In this document: one piece after another, positions 1-6,221 of the stretch | Layout of the letters: each line of letters opens with the position of its first letter | Numbering within the stretch: position 1 is the first letter of the stretch | Origin: JAFAZJ01 sp050183765 | Lineage (GTDB): Bacteria > Pseudomonadota > Alphaproteobacteria > Reyranellales > Reyranellaceae | Assembly (NCBI GenBank): GCA_050183765.1 | Contig: JBFXAZ010000170.1 | Location: 1-8,840, forward strand | Direction of reading: 5' to 3' | DNA: 8,840 bases | Notes under the pieces: generated by a model | Seen by the model: the letters and a program-made list of their open reading frames with translations, nothing else | Told to the model about the DNA's origin: nothing | The model's database searches: none | Position numbers and translations under genes: made by a program

Positions 1-11
1 GGACCAAGACT

Positions 12-59
12 TTGCGACGCAGCCGAGCGGGCCGGCCGGCCCGCTCGGCTGCGTCGCAA
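12..59. repeat. 48-bp perfect palindrome
   Basis: Positions 12-35 are the exact reverse complement of 36-59, centred on GGCCGGCC, with a further G-T pair possible at 11/60. There is no spacer, so a transcript would form a very stable GC-rich hairpin with a minimal loop. No T-run follows on either strand, so it is not a canonical intrinsic terminator. It could cap a gene left of the window, or be a palindromic mobile repeat. The structure is certain; its role is not. Confidence 0.85.
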
Positions 60-76
60 GAACAAATCATCGAGAC

Positions 77-120
77 TGTCAGGCATGTATCCGGTCTGTA
101 GTGTCAGGCATGTTTCCGGT
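77..120. repeat. Two 19-bp direct repeats (77-95 and 102-120)
   Basis: The unit TGTCAGGCATGTWTCCGGT occurs twice, differing only at one A/T position (89 versus 114), with 6 bases between copies. An 8-bp inverted pair (CGGTCTGT at 92-99, ACAGACCG at 124-131) encloses the second copy. Tandem units beginning TGTCA next to inverted repeats recall transposon ends or a binding site for a dimeric protein. No transposase is visible in the window, so an insertion-sequence remnant is only one possibility. Confidence 0.7.
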
Positions 121-136
121 TGCACAGACCGACAGC

Positions 137-194
137 CCCTCACCCCGACCCTCTCCCCGCTAGCGGGGAGAGGGAGAGCGCTTTAGGGTGCGGG
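137..194. repeat. REP-like intergenic hairpin
   Basis: A perfect 26-bp palindrome at 149-174 (arm CCCTCTCCCCGCT) sits inside outer arms CCCTCACCC (137-145) and GGGTGCGGG (186-194), which pair with one mismatch. Hairpins of the type CCCTCACCC...CTCTCCCCG...CGGGGAGAGGG are, from general knowledge, common dispersed intergenic repeats in many proteobacterial genomes. It lies directly upstream of the first gene, so the promoter of that gene must be inside or before this repeat region. I see no clear -35/-10 pair. Confidence 0.75.
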
Positions 195-219
195 CCTCCG
201 CACTCCAGGGTTTCGAGTG

Positions 220-1245
220 ATGCGCGCGCTGGTCTGTCACGAGTATGGGTCGTACGAGAATCTGCGGATCGATGAGGTGCCCGGCCCGGCGATGAAGCCG
301 GGCCATGTGCGCATCGGCGTGCGCGCCGCGGGCGTGAGCTTCGCCGCGATGCTGGGCGTGCAGGGCAAGCACCAGAACAAGCCGAAGCTGCCCTACATCC
401 CCGGCAACGAGGTTTCCGGCGTGGTGCTCGAGACGGCGCCTGACGTCAGCGAGCTGAAAATCGGCGATCGCGTCGTCGGCCCCGCCTCGAGCGGCGGCTT
501 CGCGCAGGAGGCGCTGGCGCCGGCGGCCAACATCCATCGCATGCCGGACAGCCTGGAATTCGCCGCCGCGACCAACTTCCCGACACTCTATCCCACCGCC
601 TACGGCGCGCTGCGCTGGAAGGCCGCCCTGCAGCCGGGCGAGATCCTGCTGGTGCACGGCGCCGGCGGCGGCTCGGGCCTCACCGGCGTCGAGATCGGCA
701 AGGCGATGGGCGCCACGGTAATCGCCACGGCCGGCGGCGCCGACAAGCTGGCGATGGCCAAGGAGCTGGGCGCCGACCACCTGATCGACTCGCGCCAGGA
801 GGACATCCGCGCGCGCGTGCTGGAGGTCACCAACGGTCGCGGCGTCGACGTGGTCTACGATCCGGTCGGCGGCGAGGTCTGGGACGCCTCGTTGCGCTGC
901 GTCGCGCCCAACGCGCGCATGATCCCGATGGGCTTCGCCAGCGGCAAGATCCCGCAGATCCCGGCCAACATCCTGCTGGTCAAGAACGTCACGGTGATCG
1001 GCTTCTACTACGGGTACTACAACGGCTGGACCGGAAGGCCGGGCGAGGTCTTCGACGAGGCCGATGTGGCGCGACGGCGTGCCATGGTGCGCGATGCTTT
1101 CCAGGAAATGTTCCGCTGGTTCGAGCAGGGCAAGCTCAAACCGCCGGTCGCCGGCATCTTCCCGCTCGACCAGTGGGTGCCGGCCTTCCGCCTGATCGAG
1201 GACCGCAAGGTCGTCGGCAAGGCCGCACTCGATCCCAACGCCTGA
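220..1245 (+). CDS. NADPH:quinone oxidoreductase-type MDR family dehydrogenase
   Basis: This is a 341-residue zinc-independent medium-chain dehydrogenase/reductase, most like quinone oxidoreductases that use NADPH to reduce a quinone or an enone, probably in the cytoplasm. An N-terminal GroES-like domain (about residues 1-120) contains IPGNEVSGVV at 60-69. A Rossmann domain follows, with the nucleotide-binding stretch HGAGGGSGLTGVEIGKAMGA at about 146-165 and the GADHLID segment after it. The cysteine ligands of zinc alcohol dehydrogenases are absent. The C-terminal VVGKAALDP is typical of the family. GTG at 217 directly precedes ATG at 220; ATG was chosen because the family usually begins MRAL and an AGGG lies 9 bases upstream. 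It leads a plus-strand run, 5 bases before the lipoprotein gene. The family is clear; the substrate is unknown, and acryloyl-CoA-type or crotonyl-CoA reductases are alternatives. Confidence 0.9.
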   Translation: MRALVCHEYGSYENLRIDEVPGPAMKPGHVRIGVRAAGVSFAAMLGVQGKHQNKPKLPYIPGNEVSGVVLETAPDVSELKIGDRVVGPASSGGFAQEALAPAANIHRMPDSLEFAAATNFPTLYPTAYGALRWKAALQPGEILLVHGAGGGSGLTGVEIGKAMGATVIATAGGADKLAMAKELGADHLIDSRQEDIRARVLEVTNGRGVDVVYDPVGGEVWDASLRCVAPNARMIPMGFASGKIPQIPANILLVKNVTVIGFYYGYYNGWTGRPGEVFDEADVARRRAMVRDAFQEMFRWFEQGKLKPPVAGIFPLDQWVPAFRLIEDRKVVGKAALDPNA

Positions 1246-1250
1246 TCGCC

Positions 1251-1871
1251 ATGAAGCGGCGGCTGTTCTCGCTCGCGTCGCTGGCGCTGCTCGCGGGCTG
1301 TGGCGACAGGAAGCCGCCGCCAAGATTGGTCGCGTCACCGCCGGCGCCGCCGCCGCGACCGGCGCCGGTCGCGCAGACGCTGGCCGATGGCCGCGTCGTG
1401 GTCCACCTGTCCGGCCTGCGCTACGCCGCGAAGCCGCCGCGCGACTGGGCGATCACGACCTACTGGTCGACCGACACCAGCACCGGCGCCAAGGACGACA
1501 TCTTCGTCATCCTCACGCCGCCGGGCCAGCCGCGCTCCTCGAGCGCCGACGTCTTCGTGTCGCTCGAGGCGTTCATCAAGAACGACCGCGCGCCCACCGT
1601 CGCCGCCAAGCTCGCCAACATCGCCGCGCAGCGCCGGCAACGGCACCCGGACTTCTCGATCACCCAGCAGCCGCCGGTGCTGCTCGGCAACAAGCAACGC
1701 GCCGAGCTCTTTACGCTGGGCAACAACCCCTCGGGCGATTGGGAGTCGGTGGCCTATGTCGACGAGGGCCCGGTCGTCGCCGAGCTGATGATGCTGGGCC
1801 GCAGCCGCGACCAGTTCGACCAGACGCTGCCGCTGTTTCGGGAGATCGTGCGCAGCTACGGCAGGGTGTGA
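1251..1871 (+). CDS. Putative lipoprotein with a PsbP/DUF1795-like domain
   Basis: This 206-residue protein begins MKRRLFSLASLALLAGCGD: a charged n-region, a hydrophobic core and the lipobox LAGC with Cys17 as the lipidation site. A Pro/Ala-rich linker (about 23-45) leads to a globular region (about 46-206). Its pattern includes a buried DIFVILTPPG strand, VFVSLEAF, PVLLGNKQRAELFTLG, a WESVAYVDEGPVVAELMMLG strand pair and a final FREIVRSYGRV helix. This resembles the small alpha/beta fold of PsbP-like and DUF1795 proteins, an inference from pattern only. ATG 1251 is the only start giving an intact signal peptide; the frame stays open upstream into the dehydrogenase gene. The Shine-Dalgarno is weak, suggesting translational coupling to that gene (5-base gap). 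Its function is unknown. Confidence 0.82.
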   Translation: MKRRLFSLASLALLAGCGDRKPPPRLVASPPAPPPRPAPVAQTLADGRVVVHLSGLRYAAKPPRDWAITTYWSTDTSTGAKDDIFVILTPPGQPRSSSADVFVSLEAFIKNDRAPTVAAKLANIAAQRRQRHPDFSITQQPPVLLGNKQRAELFTLGNNPSGDWESVAYVDEGPVVAELMMLGRSRDQFDQTLPLFREIVRSYGRV

Positions 1872-1879
1872 AGGGGAGG
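1871..1879 (+). promoter_or_regulatory. Ribosome binding site of the TauD-like gene
   Basis: AAGGGGAGG lies 6 bases before ATG 1886 and overlaps the last base of the lipoprotein stop codon. It fixes the start, although the reading frame remains open upstream to about 1739. Confidence 0.8.
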
Positions 1880-1885
1880 CGATCC

Positions 1886-2971
1886 ATGGCGATTGCGACG
1901 TCCGCCGCTGCCTGGACGGTCCGCGAGGTCGAGGCCGACCGGAGCTGGATCTATCCCCTGTCGGCGCGCGAGAGCGCGGCGTTGCTGGCCGCGGTCCGCG
2001 CCGTCGGCGATCCCGACGGACGGCCGCTGCTCGATTGGACGCGCGCCGACTTCGCCCTCGAGGACGCGTTGCCCACGCTCGCGGCCGCGTTCCGCGAGGT
2101 GCGCGACGGTCGCGGCATGGCGCTGGTCAAGAACCTGCCGCGCGCCGGCGTGACCTCGTCCGAGTTCCGGTTGATGACCTGGGCGATCGGCCTGCATTTC
2201 GGCGTCGCCCGGCCGCAGAACCGCGCCAGCGACTACATCACCGAGGTTCGCGACGCCGGGAGCGCCTACCGCAGTCCGACCGGCCGCGGCTACAACTCCA
2301 GCGCCGAGCTCGACTTCCATACCGACAGCGCCGACGTGGTGCTGCTGTCCTGCTACAACCAGGCGCCCGTCGGCGGCATGAGCATGTGCGCGAGCGCCGC
2401 AACCGCCTTCGACGTCGTGCAGGCCGAACGGCCGGACTACGCCCGCACGCTCACCTCGGACTATCCGTTCAGCCGCAACGGTGAGCAGACCGGGGGCGAA
2501 GCGCCCTGGTACGCGGTTCCCATCTGCACGCTGCGCGATGGCCGCGTCTTCTGCCGATGGAACCGCAACCGCATCGAGAACGCGCAGAAGCTCCCCGGCG
2601 TGCCTGTCCTGAGCGAGATGCAGCGCGCGGCGATGGAGTATTTCGACGCGGTGCTGCGCCGGCCGCAGAACATGTTCTGCATGTACCTCGAGCCCGGCGA
2701 TCTCCAGATCCTGTGCAACCAGTCCATGCTGCACTCGCGCACCAGCTTCGAGGATCATCCGCAGGACGAGAAGAAGCGGCTGCTCTACAGGCTGTGGCTG
2801 GCGCCGCCGCATGCGCGGCGACTGCCGGACAGCTGGGCCGTCTTCTTCGGCAACGCCGAGCCCGATACGGTGCGCGGCGGCATGAAGGGCCATCACTACG
2901 ACGCATCGCGCCGCGCCTTCGATGCCCGCCAGGCCGAGGCCATGGGCATGACGGCAGCTCAGGGAGGATGA
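1886..2971 (+). CDS. TauD/TfdA-family Fe(II)/2-oxoglutarate dioxygenase
   Basis: This 361-residue cytoplasmic oxygenase would couple decarboxylation of 2-oxoglutarate to hydroxylation of an unidentified substrate. The metal triad is visible: His145 and Asp147 in ELDFHTDSAD, and distal His283 in CNQSMLHSRTSF. Arg298 or Arg302 in KKRLLYRLWL is placed to bind the 2-oxoglutarate carboxylate. Other family-like stretches are GMALVKNLP (about 77-85), before the core, and YLEPGDLQILCNQ (267-279), the strand leading to the distal histidine. Length is at the upper end for TauD-like enzymes (usually about 280-350). The start is set by a strong Shine-Dalgarno 6 bases upstream. The next gene follows within 2 bases, so the two are probably translated together. 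Taurine specificity should not be assumed; a butyrobetaine-hydroxylase-like or other role is equally possible. Confidence 0.9.
   Translation: MAIATSAAAWTVREVEADRSWIYPLSARESAALLAAVRAVGDPDGRPLLDWTRADFALEDALPTLAAAFREVRDGRGMALVKNLPRAGVTSSEFRLMTWAIGLHFGVARPQNRASDYITEVRDAGSAYRSPTGRGYNSSAELDFHTDSADVVLLSCYNQAPVGGMSMCASAATAFDVVQAERPDYARTLTSDYPFSRNGEQTGGEAPWYAVPICTLRDGRVFCRWNRNRIENAQKLPGVPVLSEMQRAAMEYFDAVLRRPQNMFCMYLEPGDLQILCNQSMLHSRTSFEDHPQDEKKRLLYRLWLAPPHARRLPDSWAVFFGNAEPDTVRGGMKGHHYDASRRAFDARQAEAMGMTAAQGG
2961..2967 (+). promoter_or_regulatory. Ribosome binding site deciding the lyase start
   Basis: AGGGAGG ends directly before ATG 2968, too close to serve it, but lies 6 bases before the in-frame ATG 2974. 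This favours 2974 as the start, although ATG 2968 would give an ATGA overlap with the upstream stop. Confidence 0.7.
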
Positions 2972-2973
2972 CC

Positions 2974-3849
2974 ATGTCCAGGGGCAAGCTCTTCAGGGAT
3001 GCGCTGAAGCGCGGGATGGTGACCGCGCCCGGCTGCTTCGACTGCATCACCGCGCGCTCGATCGAGCGCGCCGGCTTCGAGGCGGTCTACATGACCGGCG
3101 CCGGCACCGCCGCGACGTTGGGCTATCCCGACTACGGCCTCGTCACCATGTCGGAGATGGCCGACAACGCCGGGCGCATCGCCTCGGCGATCAGCTTGCC
3201 GGTGATCGCCGACGCCGATACGGGCTACGGCAACGAGCTCAACGCCATTCGCACCGTGCGCGAGTACGAGAAGCGCGGCGTGGCCGGCATCCATATCGAG
3301 GACCAGGACTTCCCGAAGAAGTGCGGCCACCTCGAGAACAAGGTGATCATCGCGCTGGACGACTACGTCGCCAAGATCCGCGCCGCGGTCAGCGCCAAGG
3401 TCGATCCGAACTTCCTGATCATCGCGCGCACCGATTCGCGCGCGGTGCTGGGCTACGAGGAGGCGATCCGCCGCGCCAACGCCGCGCTGGAGGCGGGCGC
3501 CGACATGGCCTTCGTCGAAGCGCCGCAGACGCTCGAGGAGACGGCGAACGTGCCGAAGCTCGTCAAGGGCCCGTGCATGCTGAACATGGTCTGGAGGGGC
3601 AAGACGCCCGACCTCTCGATCGAGGAGGCAAGCAAGCTGAACTACGCCTTCATGATCCTGCCCGGCGTGCTGACCCGCACCGTGGTCGGCGCCTGCGACG
3701 CGGCGCTGGCCGAGCTCAAGGCCAAGGGCCGCCACCCCGTGCCGGCATCCGACATCACGCCGCAGCAGGGCTTCAATCTCAACGGCGCCGCCGAATGGGA
3801 CGTCTATCGCACCCAATTCCGCGAGCCCGCCAAGCGCGCGGCGGAGTAA
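2974..3849 (+). CDS. Isocitrate lyase/PEP mutase superfamily lyase
   Basis: This is a 291-residue TIM-barrel enzyme. Metal-binding acidic residues sit in VIADADTGYGN (Asp80, Asp82) and IHIEDQDFPKKCGH (Glu109). The loop KKCGH, with Cys117 as the general acid/base, places it on the lyase branch (isocitrate, 2-methylisocitrate or dimethylmalate lyase, oxaloacetate hydrolase) rather than with true phosphonopyruvate mutases, which lack this cysteine. IIARTDSRAV (149-158) carries the conserved Arg152. Length matches the short, about 290-residue, bacterial 2-methylisocitrate-lyase-like group, not full-length isocitrate lyase. Databases often label such proteins oxaloacetate decarboxylase or carboxyvinyl-carboxyphosphonate phosphorylmutase, which is not supported specifically here. 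It is the last gene of the run, paired with the 2OG oxygenase, suggesting cleavage of a hydroxylated or branched dicarboxylate, by inference. Confidence 0.9.
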   Translation: MSRGKLFRDALKRGMVTAPGCFDCITARSIERAGFEAVYMTGAGTAATLGYPDYGLVTMSEMADNAGRIASAISLPVIADADTGYGNELNAIRTVREYEKRGVAGIHIEDQDFPKKCGHLENKVIIALDDYVAKIRAAVSAKVDPNFLIIARTDSRAVLGYEEAIRRANAALEAGADMAFVEAPQTLEETANVPKLVKGPCMLNMVWRGKTPDLSIEEASKLNYAFMILPGVLTRTVVGACDAALAELKAKGRHPVPASDITPQQGFNLNGAAEWDVYRTQFREPAKRAAE

Positions 3850-3874
3850 TCGTCGAGCGCGAAATCAGAGTCTA

Positions 3875-3945
3875 CCTGTCATCCCGAGCGCAGCGAGGGA
3901 TCCAGGCGGCCTCCCTGGATCCCTCGCTGCGCTCGGGATGACAGG
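3875..3945. repeat. Inverted repeat, 32-bp perfect arms, between convergent genes
   Basis: Arms 3875-3906 and 3914-3945 are exact reverse complements around the 7-base loop CGGCCTC. The arm begins CCTGTCATCCCGAGCG. The element lies 25 bases after the lyase stop and 24 bases beyond the PhyH-like stop, filling the convergent junction. It could terminate both transcripts or protect both 3' ends, but no T-run follows on either strand. The same family recurs at about 7304-7408. Short open frames across this hairpin are not genes. The rest of 3850-3969 shows nothing else. Confidence 0.9.
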
Positions 3946-3969
3946 GTACGCCTGATGCAGCACGCCGCT

Positions 3970-4788
3970 CTAGTATCGCGGCCAGACCTTAGGAAACATC
4001 GCGCATTCGAGCGTGTCGCCGGGCTTGAGCCCGTGGCCTTCGAGCGGCGGCGAGATCTGGCCGATTCGCTCGGCGTAGCGCGCGTCGTCGCCGCACCAGC
4101 GCGTCGCCCAGGCGCGGCGGCGGCGCTGCATCGAGGCGTTGCCGGCGGCGCCGTGCAGGGTGAGCGCATGGAAGGCGATGACGTCGCCCGGCTCCATGTC
4201 CCAGGCGAGGAACTCGTGGGCGTCGCGCTCGGCGTCGATGTCGGGCAGCGGCTCGAAGCGCGGGTCCTCGACCTGCAGGTCGACGCCGCCCTGGCGGAAG
4301 AATTTCGGCTGGAACCAGCGGCCCCAGCGGTGCGAGCCGCGCACGTACTCGACGCAGGTGTCGCGCGCGACCGGATCGAGCGGCAGCCACAGCGAGACGA
4401 TCTGCGTGCCGTCGACGGGATAGTAGGGCTGGTCGTGGTGCCACGGCGTGCGCTCGACCGTGCCCGGCTCCTTCACCAGCAGATGGTCGTGGTAGTACAC
4501 GACGTCGCGCGAGCCCATCAGCTCTGCGGCGATCGCCGCGGCCGGCGAGTCGTAGACGAAGGCGCGGCAGTCGGGGTGGCGCTGCCAGAGCTGGAAGTCG
4601 ACGAAGAACAGGCCGGGCTTGCCCTGCGGCGTGTTGATGCGCCTCATCGGGCCGGGCGCGGCCATGTCGTCGTCGATGGCGCGGCGCAGGCGCTCGATCC
4701 AGTCCATCGAGAACAGGCCGCGCAGGCACACCGCGCCGTCCTCGCGATAGCGCTGGATGTCGTCGTCACGGATCGCCGGTGCGCTCAT
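3970..4788 (-). CDS. Phytanoyl-CoA dioxygenase (PhyH) family protein
   Basis: This 272-residue non-haem Fe(II)/2-oxoglutarate oxygenase is a second, unrelated-looking member of that chemistry in the window. The iron ligands are visible as His117 and Asp119 in TPWHHDQPYYP and the distal His212 in TLHGAAGNAS. Arginines in QRRRRAWATRW (221-231) are placed for 2-oxoglutarate binding. VSLWLPLDPV and CVEYVRGSHRWG are typical PhyH strands. MSAPAIRDDDIQRYREDGAVCLRG is a standard PhyH start; an upstream in-frame ATG would add about 21 Arg/Ala-rich residues inside the crotonase gene and was rejected. Its ATG lies one base after the crotonase stop, implying translational coupling. Clustering with acyl-CoA-type enzymes suggests an acyl-CoA or other small-molecule substrate. 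The family also hydroxylates ectoine, chlorinated amino acids and others, so the substrate is open. Confidence 0.9.
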   Translation of the reverse strand: MSAPAIRDDDIQRYREDGAVCLRGLFSMDWIERLRRAIDDDMAAPGPMRRINTPQGKPGLFFVDFQLWQRHPDCRAFVYDSPAAAIAAELMGSRDVVYYHDHLLVKEPGTVERTPWHHDQPYYPVDGTQIVSLWLPLDPVARDTCVEYVRGSHRWGRWFQPKFFRQGGVDLQVEDPRFEPLPDIDAERDAHEFLAWDMEPGDVIAFHALTLHGAAGNASMQRRRRAWATRWCGDDARYAERIGQISPPLEGHGLKPGDTLECAMFPKVWPRY

Positions 4789-4789
4789 C

Positions 4790-5563
4790 TCACAAATCCG
4801 CGAAGTTGCCGCCGCGGCCCTTGCCCGCGGCGAAGCGCGCGGCGCCGGCACGCGTCTCCTGCAAGATCGCCGGCAGGCCGCGCCGTCCCTCGTTCTTCAG
4901 CGCCGCGTCGATGTCGAGATTCCATTGCTCGTAGGACGACAGGCGGTCGCTGCGCATGCAGACCTGCGGGAAGCGCGCGAGCTGCTCGGCCAGTGCCATC
5001 GCCTCGGCAAGCGCCCGGCCTTCCGGCACGAGGCGATTGGCCAGACCCCAGGCCAGCGCCTCCTCGGCGCCGACCTCGCGGCCGGTGAGGATCATGTCGA
5101 GCGCGCGGCTCTGCCCGATCAGGCGCGGCAGGCGCACCGTGCCGCCATCGACCAGCGGCACGCCCCAGCGGCGGCAGAACACGCCGAACTTCGCCGTCGC
5201 CGAGGCCACGCGCATGTCGCACCACAAGGCGAGTTCGAGGCCGCCGGCGACCGCATGGCCTTCGACCGCGGCCAGCACCGGCTTGCCGAGCAGCAGGCGC
5301 GAGGGGCCCATCGGGCCGACGCCCTCGGGCTCGTAGCTTCTGCCGCTGCCCCGGGCGGCGCTCTTCAGGTCGAAGCCGGCGCAGAAGGCGCCGCCGGCGC
5401 CAGTGAGGATCGCCACCGACTGGCTGTCGTCGGCATCGAAGGCGAGGAAGGCCTCGCGCAGCATCACCGCGGTCTCGGGGTCGACCGCGTTGCGGGCCTC
5501 GGCGAAGCGGTTGATGGTGACGATGGTGGTCGTGCCCGACCGTTCGACCAGGACCTTGGCCAT
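4790..5563 (-). CDS. Crotonase/enoyl-CoA hydratase family protein
   Basis: This 257-residue crotonase-fold protein is of usual family length. The oxyanion-hole segments are present: GGAFCAGFDLK (about 57-67) and EGHAVAGGLELALWCD (101-116). Glu110 corresponds to one catalytic glutamate of enoyl-CoA hydratase. The second, in the usual FGxPE motif, is replaced: KFGVFCRRWGVPLVDGGTVRLPRLIG has Cys130 at that place. Simple hydration of 2-enoyl-CoA is therefore doubtful, and isomerase, hydrolase or dehydrogenating roles are possible. Crotonases with this CRRWGVPL segment are, from memory, a recurring bacterial subgroup. The start is ATG 5563, with GGGAGG 5 bases upstream; longer in-frame openings run into the MaoC-like gene. 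It lies 14 bases after that gene and 1 base before the PhyH-like gene. Confidence 0.92.
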   Translation of the reverse strand: MAKVLVERSGTTTIVTINRFAEARNAVDPETAVMLREAFLAFDADDSQSVAILTGAGGAFCAGFDLKSAARGSGRSYEPEGVGPMGPSRLLLGKPVLAAVEGHAVAGGLELALWCDMRVASATAKFGVFCRRWGVPLVDGGTVRLPRLIGQSRALDMILTGREVGAEEALAWGLANRLVPEGRALAEAMALAEQLARFPQVCMRSDRLSSYEQWNLDIDAALKNEGRRGLPAILQETRAGAARFAAGKGRGGNFADL

Positions 5564-5568
5564 CGTCG

Positions 5569-5574
5569 CCTCCC
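5569..5574 (-). promoter_or_regulatory. Ribosome binding site of the crotonase gene
   Basis: On the minus strand GGGAGG lies 5 bases before ATG 5563. It rules out longer in-frame starts that would extend into the MaoC-like gene. Confidence 0.75.
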
Positions 5575-5577
5575 GCG

Positions 5578-6036
5578 TCAGGGACGGCCGCGCATCATGC
5601 GCAGCGGGTCGTAGGTCAGCACCGTCTCGCCGCGCTGGTTCTTCACGTGGTTCATGGTGCGCACCAGGCCGCGCGTCGGATCCTTCGACGTCGGCCGCAC
5701 CTCCGTGACCTCGCATTCGACATGGATGGTGTCGTTGACGAAGGTCGGCGCCGTGATGTTCAGCGTCATGCCGAGGAAGGCCATGCCGGTGCCCTGGATG
5801 GTGACCGGCACCAGCAGGCCCTCGGCGAAGCTGTAGACCAGCGCGCCCGGCACCAGGCGCTTGCCGGTGGGCGAATGCTTCTCGATGTACTCCAGGCTGT
5901 TGAACAGCCCCTCCTGCAGCCCGGTGCAGGTGATGAAATTGATCAGGTCGGCCTCGAAGATCGTGCGGCCGATGGTCCTGAACTGCTCACCGACCTTGAG
6001 GTCGGTGTAGTACATGCCGCCGCCCAGGGTGCGCAT
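5578..6036 (-). CDS. MaoC-like hot-dog fold protein lacking the hydratase dyad
   Basis: This 152-residue single hot-dog domain matches the MaoC family by YYTDLKVGEQFRTIGRTIFEADLINF (9-34), the LVPGALVYSFAEGLL helix (61-75), and the strand block FLGMTLNITAPTFVNDTIHVECEVTEVRP (87-115). MaoC and R-specific hydratases carry a G-D-x-N-P-[LIV]-H motif after the first helix. Here the aligned residues are GLQEGLF (39-45), so Asp becomes Leu40 and His becomes Phe45. A dehydratase reaction by the known mechanism is therefore unlikely; a thioesterase, binding or structural role is possible. ATG 6036 overlaps the zinc-finger stop as ATGA and is preferred for coupling. ATG 6015, giving MYYTDLKVG, is a strong alternative. 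It is second in the minus-strand operon. Confidence 0.85.
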   Translation of the reverse strand: MRTLGGGMYYTDLKVGEQFRTIGRTIFEADLINFITCTGLQEGLFNSLEYIEKHSPTGKRLVPGALVYSFAEGLLVPVTIQGTGMAFLGMTLNITAPTFVNDTIHVECEVTEVRPTSKDPTRGLVRTMNHVKNQRGETVLTYDPLRMMRGRP

Positions 6037-6221
6037 CAGTGGTGCTCGCCGACCTTGGCGCCCGCCTTCAGGACATACCTGCGGCCGCAATAGGGGCAGT
6101 CGATGTGCCCTTCTTTGCCCAAATTGAGGTACACCTTGGGATGGCCCAGCGCGCCGCCACCGCCATCACAGCCGACCCGGTCAGTCTCCACCTCGATGAT
6201 CTCAACCGCCTGCGCCGCCAT
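6036..6221 (-). CDS. NDUFS6-like CHCC zinc-finger protein
   Basis: This 61-residue protein ends in a CHCC zinc-binding motif: Cys18, then His27 in GHPKVYLNL, then Cys42 and Cys45 in GHIDCPYCGRRYVLK. This is the signature of the zf-CHCC domain shared with NDUFS6, an accessory subunit of mitochondrial complex I, whose bacterial homologues occur mainly in alphaproteobacteria. Length matches stand-alone bacterial members. A complex I role is known for the mitochondrial protein; for this copy it is inference. It is the first gene of the minus-strand run and overlaps the MaoC-like gene as ATGA. ATG 6221 has GAGG 2 bases upstream and AAGGA about 9 bases upstream. The divergent hydrolase gene begins within about 50 bases, or overlaps if its upstream ATG is used. 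Confidence 0.88.
   Translation of the reverse strand: MAAQAVEIIEVETDRVGCDGGGGALGHPKVYLNLGKEGHIDCPYCGRRYVLKAGAKVGEHH

Noticed and set aside
12..194. CRISPR array
   Set aside because: Only two direct repeats with a 6-base gap, no regular spacers and no cas genes.
160..1338. Long minus-strand open frame opposite the dehydrogenase
   Set aside because: It spans a REP-like repeat and a gene boundary, and is compositionally an antisense shadow.
1856..2896. Long minus-strand open frame opposite the TauD-like gene
   Set aside because: The translation is rich in Arg, Ala, Gly, His and Val with no domain, typical of the antisense of a GC-rich gene; the plus-strand frame has the full iron triad.
2959..3816. 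Long minus-strand open frame opposite the lyase gene
   Set aside because: Low-complexity composition and no motif; the plus strand encodes an intact family with KKCGH and metal ligands.
3875..3945. Classical rho-independent terminator
   Set aside because: The stem is strong, but no T-run follows on either strand, so it is kept as a repeat with possible termination role only.
3879..4169. Short minus-strand frame running through the 3875 hairpin
   Set aside because: Both ends of the encoded peptide repeat because of the inverted repeat; it is non-coding.
3955..5614. Plus-strand open frames opposite the PhyH-like and crotonase genes
   Set aside because: They cross the boundaries of well-supported minus-strand genes and show no recognisable protein features.
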